The translations under genes and the position numbers were made by a program. Below the pieces are notes generated by a model. That model did not search any database and had not been told where the DNA came from. It saw only the letters and a program-made list of their open reading frames with translations. A stretch of DNA of 64,000 nucleotides, taken from Actinomycetota bacterium. Lineage in GTDB: Bacteria; Actinomycetota; Actinomycetes; S36-B12. The stretch lies in assembly GCA_016717115.1 (NCBI GenBank), contig JADKGE010000001.1, positions 806,001 through 870,000 of the forward strand, in the 5' to 3' direction. Below, one piece after another: positions 15,595 to 23,567 of this stretch (position 1 is its first letter; each line of letters begins with the position of its first letter).

Positions 15595-17334
15595 ATGGGC
15601 GAGAAGATCACGGGGGCACAGAGTCTCGTGTACGCGCTGGAGGCGGCGGGCGTCGACGTCGCGTTCGGCATTCCGGGAGGCGCCATCCTTCCCCTGTACG
15701 ACCCTCTGATGGACTCCCCGAAGGTCCGGCACATCCTCGTACGGCACGAGCAGGGGGCGGGGCATGCCGCGGAGGGCTATGCCGCGGCCACGGGACGCGT
15801 AGGTGTCTGCATGGCAACGAGCGGTCCCGGAGCGACGAACCTCGTCACCCCGATCGCTGATGCCAACATGGACTCGGTCCCCATCGTCGCGATCACCGGT
15901 CAGGTACCGAGCGGCTCCATCGGAACGGACGCATTCCAAGAGGCGGACATCCGCGGCATCACGATGCCCATCACGAAGCACAACTTCCTGATCACGAACC
16001 CGGACGAGATCCCGCGGGCGATCGCGGAGGCGTTCCACCTTGCCTCGACCGGTCGGCCGGGCCCCGTGCTGGTCGACGTGTCGAAGGACGCGATGCAGGC
16101 CAAGACGGAGTTCATCTGGCCGACGAGCATCGACCTGCCCGGCTACCATCCCGTCACCAAGCCGCATGCCAAGCAGGTGCGCGAGGCGGCCCGGATGATC
16201 ATGGCCGCCAAGCAGCCGGTGCTCTACGTCGGCGGTGGCGTCATCCGGGCCCGGGCGTCGGACACGCTTCGGCGCCTCGCCGACCTCACGGGCATCCCTG
16301 TCGTGACGACGCTCATGGCCAGGGGCGCGTTCCCCGACTCCCATCCTCAGCACCTGGGCATGCCCGGAATGCACGGCACGGTCGCAGCCGTCGGCGCCCT
16401 GCAGAAGTCCGACCTGCTCATCACCCTCGGGGCCCGGTTCGACGATCGCGTCACCGGGCACCTCGAGTCGTTCGCGCCGAACGCCGCCGTCATCCACGCG
16501 GACATCGACCCGGCCGAGATCGGCAAGAACCGTCAGGCCGACGTCCCCATCGTTGGTGACCTCGCGGAGATCATCCCCGAACTCATCCTCGCCATCGAGG
16601 CGGAGCAACTGGCGGGGAAGGTCGGTGAGTACGAGGCGTGGTGGGCGCTGCTGAACCGCATGCGGGCCACCTATCCGCTGGGCTACGAGTCCTTCGACGA
16701 CGGCACCCTCGCCCCGCAGTACGTCATCGAGCGGCTCGGTCTGATCTCGGGACCCGAGTCGATCTACGCGTCGGGAGTGGGCCAGCACCAGATGTGGGCG
16801 TCGCAGTTCATCGGCTACGAGCATCCCAACACCTGGCTCAACTCCGGCGGGCTGGGCACCATGGGCTACGCCGTGCCAGCCGCGATGGGCGCCAAGGTCG
16901 GCTGCCCGGACAAGACGGTCTGGGCCATCGACGGCGACGGCTGCTTCCAGATGACCAACCAGGAGCTGGCCACCTGCGCGATCAACGACATCCCGATCAA
17001 GGTCGCGCTGATCAACAACGGCAACCTCGGAATGGTGCGTCAATGGCAGACCCTCTTCTACAACCAGCGCTACTCCAACACCAATCTCCAGACCAACCGC
17101 ATCCCGGACTTCGTGAAGCTCGCCGAGGCCTATGGCTGCTACGGGCTGCGCTGCGAGTCGATGGAGCAGGTCGACGCCACCATCGAGAAGGCACTGGGAA
17201 TGAACGACGCGTTCGTGGTCATCGACTTCGTGGTGCATCCGGACGCCATGGTGTGGCCGATGGTCGCGGCCGGAACCAGCAATGACGACATCATGGTCGC
17301 TCGGGCCATGGCACCAGATTGGGGAGACCACTGA
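15595..17334 (+). CDS. ilvB: Acetolactate synthase large (catalytic) subunit
   Basis: IlvB condenses two pyruvates to acetolactate, or pyruvate with 2-ketobutyrate to acetohydroxybutyrate, using thiamine diphosphate, FAD and Mg2+. The 579-residue protein shows the catalytic Glu in VRHEQGAGHAAEGYA (near residue 52), the FAD-domain stretch LGMPGMHGT, and the ThDP motif GDGCFQMTNQELAT ending in NNGNLGMVRQWQ. I chose ATG 15595, preceded by GAGGA at 10 bases; an in-frame TTG at 15562, directly after the attenuator T-run, would add 11 residues. The stop shares one base with the ilvN start. Expression is expected to be controlled by the upstream leader. Confidence 0.95.
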   Translation: MGEKITGAQSLVYALEAAGVDVAFGIPGGAILPLYDPLMDSPKVRHILVRHEQGAGHAAEGYAAATGRVGVCMATSGPGATNLVTPIADANMDSVPIVAITGQVPSGSIGTDAFQEADIRGITMPITKHNFLITNPDEIPRAIAEAFHLASTGRPGPVLVDVSKDAMQAKTEFIWPTSIDLPGYHPVTKPHAKQVREAARMIMAAKQPVLYVGGGVIRARASDTLRRLADLTGIPVVTTLMARGAFPDSHPQHLGMPGMHGTVAAVGALQKSDLLITLGARFDDRVTGHLESFAPNAAVIHADIDPAEIGKNRQADVPIVGDLAEIIPELILAIEAEQLAGKVGEYEAWWALLNRMRATYPLGYESFDDGTLAPQYVIERLGLISGPESIYASGVGQHQMWASQFIGYEHPNTWLNSGGLGTMGYAVPAAMGAKVGCPDKTVWAIDGDGCFQMTNQELATCAINDIPIKVALINNGNLGMVRQWQTLFYNQRYSNTNLQTNRIPDFVKLAEAYGCYGLRCESMEQVDATIEKALGMNDAFVVIDFVVHPDAMVWPMVAAGTSNDDIMVARAMAPDWGDH

Positions 17335-17858
17335 TGTCCCGGCACACACTCTCGGTCCTCGTCGAGGACAAGCCCGGAGTGCTGGCGCGTGTTGCCAGCC
17401 TGTTCTCACGACGAGGATTCAACATCGAGTCCCTGGCCGTCGGTCCAACCGAGGTGCCCGACATATCTCGCATGACGATCGTCGTCTCCGTCACCGGGTT
17501 GCCGCTCGAGCAGGTCACCAAGCAGCTCAACAAGCTGATCAACGTGCTCAAGATCGTCGAGCTCGACCCGGACGCGTCTGTGCAGCGCGAGATCATGCTC
17601 GTCAAGGTCAGGGCCGAGACGGACACGCGCTCCCACATCCTCGAGACTGCCCAGCTGTTCCGCGCCAAGGTCGTCGACGTCGCTGCCGATGCGGTCACCA
17701 TCGAGGCGACCGGCAAGTCGGACAAGCTCGCGGCCCTGCTGAGGGTGCTGGAGCCGTACGGCATCAAGGAACTCGTCAAGTCGGGGATGGTCGCCGTGGG
17801 TCGCGGGCCGCGATCCATCAGCGACCGATCCATGCGCCCTGCGGAGCGCTCGGCCTGA
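17334..17858 (+). CDS. ilvN: Acetolactate synthase small (regulatory) subunit
   Basis: The 174-residue protein has an N-terminal ACT domain (HTLSVLVEDKPGVLARVASLF, GFNIESLAVGPTE) and the C-terminal ALS_ss domain (SVQREIMLVKVRAE). It raises IlvB activity and mediates valine feedback inhibition. The start chosen is the ATG overlapping the ilvB stop by one base, with GGGGAGA before it; an upstream in-frame TTG lies inside ilvB. Length is typical. Confidence 0.95.
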   Translation: MSRHTLSVLVEDKPGVLARVASLFSRRGFNIESLAVGPTEVPDISRMTIVVSVTGLPLEQVTKQLNKLINVLKIVELDPDASVQREIMLVKVRAETDTRSHILETAQLFRAKVVDVAADAVTIEATGKSDKLAALLRVLEPYGIKELVKSGMVAVGRGPRSISDRSMRPAERSA

Positions 17859-17953
17859 CCCGGTAGCTGTTCCGCCTCGCCTCACCGCACGAACCGACAC
17901 ATCACTCAACCGCTAGCCTTCGCTCACCACCGACCTCAAGAGGAGCGCCCACC

Positions 17954-18982
17954 GTGGCCGAACTGTTCTACGATGCTGATGCCGACCTGTCCATCATCCA
18001 GAATCGCGTCGTCGCGGTCATTGGGTTCGGCAGCCAGGGGCATGCGCACGCGATGTCCCTGCGTGACTCGGGGGTCGACGTTCGCGTAGGCCTCGCCGAG
18101 GGCTCCAAGAGCCGCGCCAAGGCCGAGGAGGCCGGCCTGCGGGTCGTCGATCCCGCGACGGCGGCGGCCGAGGCCGACGTCATCATGATCCTCGTCCCCG
18201 ACCCCGTTCAGGCCAAGCTCTACACGGAGTCGATCGAACCCAACCTGCAGGAGGGCGATGCGCTGTTCTTCGCGCACGGCTTCAACATCCGATTCGGCTT
18301 CATCACGCCCCCTGACTTCGTCGACGTGTGCATGGTCGCTCCCAAGGGGCCCGGGCACCTGGTCCGCCGCGAGTACGTGAGCGGCCGCGGCGTGCCGGCG
18401 ATCGTCGCGGTCGAGCAGGATGCCACCGGTGAGGCCTGGCCGCTGACGCTGTCCTACGCGCAGGCGATCGGCGCGCTGCGCGCCGGCGGGATCAAGACCA
18501 CCTTCACGGAGGAGACCGAGACGGATCTCTTCGGCGAGCAGGCCGTTCTCTGCGGTGGCGCTTCTCAACTGGTGATGTACGGCTTCGAGACCCTCGTCGA
18601 GGCCGGGTACCAGCCGGAGGTGGCCTACTTCGAGTGCCTGCACGAGCTGAAGCTCATCGTCGACCTCATGTACGAGGGAGGCATCGCCAAGCAGCGTTGG
18701 AGTGTCTCGGACACGGCCGAGTACGGCGACTACGTCTCCGGCCCTCGGGTCATCGATCCCCACGTCAAGGAGAACATGCAGGCGGTCCTCGAGGACATCA
18801 AGAACGGCTCGTTCGCGAACCGCTTCATGGCGGACCAGGCCGCCGGTGGACCGGAGTTCAAGGAACTGCGCGAGAAGGGTGAGAAGCACCCGATCGAGGC
18901 AGTCGGCCGTGAGCTTCGCGGGCTCATGAGCTGGGTCGACACGAATGACGACGATTACGTGGAAGGCACCGCCGCCAGATAG
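17954..18982 (+). CDS. ilvC: Ketol-acid reductoisomerase, class I
   Basis: IlvC isomerises and reduces acetolactate or acetohydroxybutyrate to the dihydroxy-acids used by IlvD. The 342 residues have GFGSQGHAHAMSLRDSG near the N-terminus, the cofactor loop GLAEGSKSR (serine-bearing, consistent with NADPH preference), MVAPKGPGH, DLFGEQAVLCGG and the helical C-terminal half with YFECLHELKLIVDLMYEGG. The GTG start is preceded by AGAGGAGCG. It follows ilvN by 95 bases, and a TAGCCT box in that gap may give it its own promoter. A strong hairpin follows the stop. Confidence 0.96.
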   Translation: MAELFYDADADLSIIQNRVVAVIGFGSQGHAHAMSLRDSGVDVRVGLAEGSKSRAKAEEAGLRVVDPATAAAEADVIMILVPDPVQAKLYTESIEPNLQEGDALFFAHGFNIRFGFITPPDFVDVCMVAPKGPGHLVRREYVSGRGVPAIVAVEQDATGEAWPLTLSYAQAIGALRAGGIKTTFTEETETDLFGEQAVLCGGASQLVMYGFETLVEAGYQPEVAYFECLHELKLIVDLMYEGGIAKQRWSVSDTAEYGDYVSGPRVIDPHVKENMQAVLEDIKNGSFANRFMADQAAGGPEFKELREKGEKHPIEAVGRELRGLMSWVDTNDDDYVEGTAAR

Positions 18983-18990
18983 GCCGGAAC

Positions 18991-19020
18991 TGTCCGGGGC
19001 ACGGTCTCGTGCCCCGGATA
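18991..19020 (+). terminator. Hairpin after ilvC
   Basis: CCGGGGCACG (18994-19003) and CGTGCCCCGG (19008-19017) pair perfectly around GTCT, and the stem can extend a few pairs on each side. There is no T-run, but the position right after the ilvC stop suggests a terminator. Confidence 0.6.
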
Positions 19021-19104
19021 TGTCCTGCCATACCCCGGTGCGGCGCGATAGAGGGCCCCCGCCCGATCCGATACAGATGATGAAGCGCATCGTCTGGGGG
19101 GTCC

Positions 19105-20121
19105 ATGAAGCGGTTCATGATTCCCCTGCTCGCGGTGATGGTCTCCGCGGTCATCACCGGGCAGGCCCACGCCCAGGAGGCAGGGCCGGTTCTGGCGTTC
19201 GCTTCCTACAACGTGTGCAAGACCAACTGCAGCGCCCCCGCGCCCGGGTGGGACATCCGGCGCGAGCGGGTGGCGCGTGTGATCACGGAGTCCGGGGTCG
19301 ACGTGATCGGCCTCCAGGAGGCCACCTGGCAGCCCACCGCGACGGCCAAGACCCAGATGCTCGACATCCAGCGCCTTGTAGCGCCGGCCGGCTACGTGGC
19401 GCCCCAGTTCAGCCAGACCTCGAACGAGTGCGCCTGGACGGCGGCGGACCCCCACAAGTGCACGCACACTGCCGCGCTCCTGTTCAGGTCGTCGACGGTC
19501 TCCCAGGTACCCACGCCCAACGGCACGCCGTCCGCGGGCGTGACCTTCGAGGGAGCCATCGTGCAGGGCCTGGATGAGGACTCAGCGTCGCGCGAGGTGG
19601 CCTGGGCCTACCTTCGGGGACTGGACGGGCCTGGTCCCTTCCTGGCCCTGTCGGTTCACACGACGACGTTCAAGGACGAGGCGCACGAGGCCTCACGGGT
19701 GGCCTTCGCGAACGCACTGACCGGGTGGACGCAGGCGTTCAACGACCAGCACGGCATGAGCGGCGTACCGGTGGTTCTCATGGCCGACCTGAACTCCTAC
19801 GCCATGCGGCAGCCGATGGGCGGCCAGCGGGTGCTCATGGAGGCCGGGTGGGTCGACTCGGCGACGGCCCTGTCGCGAAGGAACACGACCTACTCGACCA
19901 TCAACTACAACGCGCTCAGGGGTGACACCGGCTTCCCCCTGACCCCGTACGTCTTCCGGCGGGAGGCGACCAGGATCGACTACATCATGGCCCTCGGCGA
20001 CGTCACGCCCCTCGACTACGAGGTCGTGCTCCACCTGACGGCTGATGGGCAGTTCGACCCGGCCTATCAGGGGTCTGACCACCAGATGATCCGCACCGTC
20101 CTGGCCTTCAGCGGGGACTGA
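19105..20121 (+). CDS. Secreted endonuclease/exonuclease/phosphatase-fold protein
   Basis: A 338-residue protein with a Sec signal peptide (MKRFMIPLLAVMVSAVITGQAHA, cleavage near residue 23). The mature part has the EEP fold motifs in order: FASYNV, VIGLQEAT (metal-binding Glu), LALSVHTTTF, VLMADLNSY (Asp-Leu-Asn), RIDYIMAL and the final GSDHQMI (Asp-His). The family cleaves phosphodiesters or phosphate esters in DNA, RNA, lipids or inositol phosphates; being exported, this one may scavenge phosphate or nucleic acid. It stands alone between ilvC and serA, which are close neighbours in related genomes, so it looks accessory. Confidence 0.8.
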   Translation: MKRFMIPLLAVMVSAVITGQAHAQEAGPVLAFASYNVCKTNCSAPAPGWDIRRERVARVITESGVDVIGLQEATWQPTATAKTQMLDIQRLVAPAGYVAPQFSQTSNECAWTAADPHKCTHTAALLFRSSTVSQVPTPNGTPSAGVTFEGAIVQGLDEDSASREVAWAYLRGLDGPGPFLALSVHTTTFKDEAHEASRVAFANALTGWTQAFNDQHGMSGVPVVLMADLNSYAMRQPMGGQRVLMEAGWVDSATALSRRNTTYSTINYNALRGDTGFPLTPYVFRREATRIDYIMALGDVTPLDYEVVLHLTADGQFDPAYQGSDHQMIRTVLAFSGD

Positions 20122-20188
20122 CCCGTGGGTGCGAGGTGACCTGCTTCACAGGCTGATCCAGGCGAGAAGGCGCGTGGACGGGCTTGGC

Positions 20189-20201
20189 TAGACTTCCGCG
20201 C
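20189..20201 (+). promoter_or_regulatory. -10 box of serA, leaderless start
   Basis: TAGACT at 20189-20194 is followed by seven bases and the GTG of serA; no ribosome binding site is present. Confidence 0.55.
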
Positions 20202-21785
20202 GTGACCAAGCCTCGCGTGCTCATAGCCGAAGAACTGTCCCCCGCCACAGTCGAGGCCCTCGGTCCCGACTTCGAGATCGTCGAGTGCGACGGTGCCGAC
20301 CGTGCTGCGCTGCTGCCGGCCATTGCCGATGTCGACGCCATCCTGGTTCGCTCCGCGACGCAGGTGGACGCCGAGGCGATCGCCGCCGCGAAGAAACTGA
20401 AGGTCATCGCCCGCGCGGGTGTGGGACTGGACAACGTCGACATCAAGGCCGCCACTCAGGCCGGTGTCATGGTCGTCAACGCGCCGACGTCGAACATCGT
20501 GAGCGCGGCGGAATTGGCTGTGGCGCTGCTGCTGGCATCGGCTCGACACGTGGTGCCTGCCAGCACGGCGCTGGCGAACGGCGAGTGGAAGCGCTCCAAG
20601 TACACCGGCGTCGAGGTGGCCGACAAGGTGGTCGGTGTCGTGGGGCTCGGGCGCATCGGGGTCCTCGTCGCCCAGCGACTGAGCGCCTTCGGCGTGAAGC
20701 TGATCGCCTACGACCCCTTCGTCCAGCCGGCGCGTGCGGCCCAGCTCGGGGTGCGCATGGTCACCCTCGATGAGCTGCTTGCGGAGAGCGACTTCATCAC
20801 CGTCCACCTGCCGAAGACCGCGGAGACCATCGGTCTGATCGGTGACGCCGAGCTGCACAAGGTCAAGCCGACGGTGCACATCATCAACGCCGCCCGGGGC
20901 GGGATCGTCGACGAGAAGGCGTTGTTCGACGCCATCGTCGACGGCCGCGTCGCTGGTGCTGGTGTGGACGTCTATGCGAAGGAACCCTGCACCGACTCGC
21001 CCCTGTTCGGACTCGAGCAGGTCGTCGCCACGCCCCACCTGGGGGCATCGACCGACGAGGCTCAGGAGAAGGCGGGAATCGCCGTCGCCCGATCGGTTCG
21101 GCTCGCGCTCTCCGGTGAGCTCGTTCCCGACGCCGTCAACGTCCAGGGCGGCCAACTGGACGAGGTCATCAAGCCGATGCTGCCACTGGCCGAGCAGATC
21201 GGCTCCCTGGCATGCGGGCTTGCGGAGTCCGCGGTGTCCCGTATCGACGTCGAGGCCCTCGGCGAGATCGCCGAGCACGACGTCAGGGTGCTGGAGCTCT
21301 CAGCGCTCAAGGGGGTCTTCCAGATGCTGGTCCACGACCCCGTCTCCTTCGTGAACGCCCCCGTCCTCGCCGAGCAGCGGGGGGTCGAGGTGTCCCTGAC
21401 CACCGATCGCACCAGCGAGGATCACCGCTCGCTGCTGCGCGTGACCCTCACCCAGACCGACGGGTCGAAGGTCAGCGTGGCGGGCACCGTCACTGGGTCC
21501 AAGGACACGGCCAAGGTGGTCGAGGTCGACACGTTCGACGTCGACGTGCCGGTCAGCGAGCACATGGCCTTCTTCCGCTACCACGACCGACCCGGCGTCG
21601 TCGGCGTCGTCGGTCGATCCCTCGGCGAGGCCAACGTCAACATCGGGGGCATGCAGGTCAGCCGGGATGACTCCGGCCATGCCCTGATCGTGCTCACGGT
21701 CGACTCGGCGATCCCCAGCGAGCGACTCGATGCGATCGTCGCCGAGATCGGTGCGCACTCGGGGAAAGCCGTCGACCTCAGGTGA
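20202..21785 (+). CDS. serA: D-3-phosphoglycerate dehydrogenase
   Basis: SerA oxidises 3-phosphoglycerate to 3-phosphohydroxypyruvate, the first step of serine synthesis. The 527 residues follow the long actinobacterial form: substrate-binding part, NAD motif VGLGRIGVLVAQRL, catalytic Arg in NAARGGIVDE and His in TPHLGASTDEAQEKAG, then an intervening domain (about 320-450) and a C-terminal ACT domain (FFRYHDRPGVVGVVGRSL, NIGGMQVSR) for feedback by serine. The GTG start was chosen because a TAGACT box lies seven bases before it; an in-frame TTG 18 bases upstream lies before that box. Confidence 0.95.
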   Translation: MTKPRVLIAEELSPATVEALGPDFEIVECDGADRAALLPAIADVDAILVRSATQVDAEAIAAAKKLKVIARAGVGLDNVDIKAATQAGVMVVNAPTSNIVSAAELAVALLLASARHVVPASTALANGEWKRSKYTGVEVADKVVGVVGLGRIGVLVAQRLSAFGVKLIAYDPFVQPARAAQLGVRMVTLDELLAESDFITVHLPKTAETIGLIGDAELHKVKPTVHIINAARGGIVDEKALFDAIVDGRVAGAGVDVYAKEPCTDSPLFGLEQVVATPHLGASTDEAQEKAGIAVARSVRLALSGELVPDAVNVQGGQLDEVIKPMLPLAEQIGSLACGLAESAVSRIDVEALGEIAEHDVRVLELSALKGVFQMLVHDPVSFVNAPVLAEQRGVEVSLTTDRTSEDHRSLLRVTLTQTDGSKVSVAGTVTGSKDTAKVVEVDTFDVDVPVSEHMAFFRYHDRPGVVGVVGRSLGEANVNIGGMQVSRDDSGHALIVLTVDSAIPSERLDAIVAEIGAHSGKAVDLR

Positions 21786-21833
21786 CCTCGCCAGTGGCAT
21801 AGCCTTGGGGTCGGACGGGAGAGCGGAGGCGGG

Positions 21834-23567
21834 ATGCGGGAGCTGCTCGTCACCTATCTTCGTCCCCATCGCAAGGTCCTGGTCCTCATCGCAGGACTCC
21901 TGCTGATCCAGGCCATCGCCAACCTGTACCTGCCGAGCCTGAATGCCGACATCATCAACAACGGCGTGGTGACGGGCGACACCGCCTACATCCTTCGCGT
22001 CGGCGGGCTCATGCTCCTGTTGTCGATCCTGCTGGGCTTGGCGTCGGTCGTCACTGTCTACTTCAGCGCCCGGACCTCCATGCGCTTCGGCCGCGAGGTT
22101 CGAGGCGACATCTTCCGCCACGTCGAGGGCTTCTCGCTCAGCCAGATGCACAACTTCGGCGTCCCGTCGCTCATCACGCGCAACACCAACGATGTGCAGC
22201 AGCTGCAGATGCTCGTGATGGTGGGTCTGACGATGATGGTGCTCGCGCCCATCACGGCCATCGGCGGCATCTTCATGGCGACGCGCGAGAATCTGCAGCT
22301 CTCCGCGCTCCTCATCGTCACGGTGCCACTCATGATCGCCGTGATCGGCTACATGGTCTTCAAGGCCGTGCCGCTGTTCAGGGCAATGCAGATCAAGATC
22401 GATCGGGTCAACGGGGTCCTCCGCGAGAACCTCGCCGGCATCCGCGTGATCCGCGCCTTCGTGCGAACGTCCCACGAGGAGGAGAGGTTCGCGGAGGCGA
22501 ATGCCGACCTCACCGACACGGCCCTCAAGGTGACGCGGCTGTTCGCCCTCATCATGCCGACGCTGATGCTCATCATGAACCTGACGATCGTGGCGACCAT
22601 CTGGTTCGGCGGCCACCTCATCTCGGACGGGAGCATGCCGATCGGCAACCTGTTCGCGTTCCAGTCCTACATCATGCAGATCCTGTTCTCCGTGATGATG
22701 GCCGTGATGACCATGATGATGGTCCCTCGCGCCGCCGCGTCGGCCGAGCGCATCCAGGCCGTGCTCAACGCGGTGCCGGAGATCGCCGAGCCGACGACCG
22801 CACTGGCCACGCCGCTCGCGCGGGTCGGGCGGATCGAGCTGCGCGACGTCGACTTCCGCTACCCGGGCGCTCAGGACCCTGTGCTGAACGACGTCACCTT
22901 CACCCTCGAGCCCGGGACGACGACGGCCATCGTCGGCGGTACCGGCTCCGGCAAGAGCACTCTGGTCAACCTGCTCCCCAGGCTCCTCGATGTCACGCAG
23001 GGAGCCGTCCTCATCGACGGCGTCGACGTCCGCGACATCCCACTGGAGCAGCTGTGGGACCTGTTCGGACTCGTGCCGCAGCGCGGCTTCCTCTTCGGCG
23101 GGACGATCGGGAGCAACGTGCGTTTCGGCAACCCCGAGGCCACCGACGAGGAGGTCTGGGACGCGCTGACGGTCGCGCAGGCGCGGGAATTCGTCGACCT
23201 CCTGCCCGAGGGCCTCGACGCGGAGATCGACCAGGGCGGAGTGAACCTCTCCGGCGGTCAGCGGCAGCGCCTCGCGATCGCCCGGTGCCTTGTGCGAGAG
23301 CCCCTGATCTACCTGTTCGACGACAGCTTCTCGGCGCTCGACTACACCACCGATGCCCGGCTGCGCGGCGCGCTGGCCGGCCGCACGCGCGATCGCACTG
23401 TCGTCATCGTGGCTCAGCGCGTGAGCACGATCATGGACGCCGACCGGATCGTCGTGCTGGACAGCGGACGCGTGGTCGGCATCGGTGTGCATGACGAGCT
23501 GATCGAGAGCTGTGAGGCGTATCGCGAGATCGTCGCTTCACAGGTGGCGCTGGAGGACGTGCGATGA
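21834..23567 (+). CDS. ABC exporter half-transporter, degenerate-site subunit
   Basis: The 577 residues comprise six membrane helices (about 15-300) and an ATPase domain: Walker A GGTGSGKST near 367, Q-loop VPQRG, signature LSGGQRQRL near 471, Walker B LIYLFDDSFSALD near 495. The residue after the Walker B Asp is Asp in place of the catalytic Glu, and the H-loop is AQRVST (Gln in place of His), so this subunit carries the non-hydrolysing half of the degenerate site. The next gene supplies the complement, and the two overlap by 4 bases (ATGA). Such heterodimers export drugs, lipids or peptides; the substrate is unknown. Start ATG with GGAGG upstream. Confidence 0.88.
   Translation: MRELLVTYLRPHRKVLVLIAGLLLIQAIANLYLPSLNADIINNGVVTGDTAYILRVGGLMLLLSILLGLASVVTVYFSARTSMRFGREVRGDIFRHVEGFSLSQMHNFGVPSLITRNTNDVQQLQMLVMVGLTMMVLAPITAIGGIFMATRENLQLSALLIVTVPLMIAVIGYMVFKAVPLFRAMQIKIDRVNGVLRENLAGIRVIRAFVRTSHEEERFAEANADLTDTALKVTRLFALIMPTLMLIMNLTIVATIWFGGHLISDGSMPIGNLFAFQSYIMQILFSVMMAVMTMMMVPRAAASAERIQAVLNAVPEIAEPTTALATPLARVGRIELRDVDFRYPGAQDPVLNDVTFTLEPGTTTAIVGGTGSGKSTLVNLLPRLLDVTQGAVLIDGVDVRDIPLEQLWDLFGLVPQRGFLFGGTIGSNVRFGNPEATDEEVWDALTVAQAREFVDLLPEGLDAEIDQGGVNLSGGQRQRLAIARCLVREPLIYLFDDSFSALDYTTDARLRGALAGRTRDRTVVIVAQRVSTIMDADRIVVLDSGRVVGIGVHDELIESCEAYREIVASQVALEDVR

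Noticed and set aside
21300..23492. 730-codon minus-strand frame over serA and the first ABC subunit
   Set aside because: Antisense shadow of two well-supported genes; the product is Asp/His/Arg-rich with no domain.
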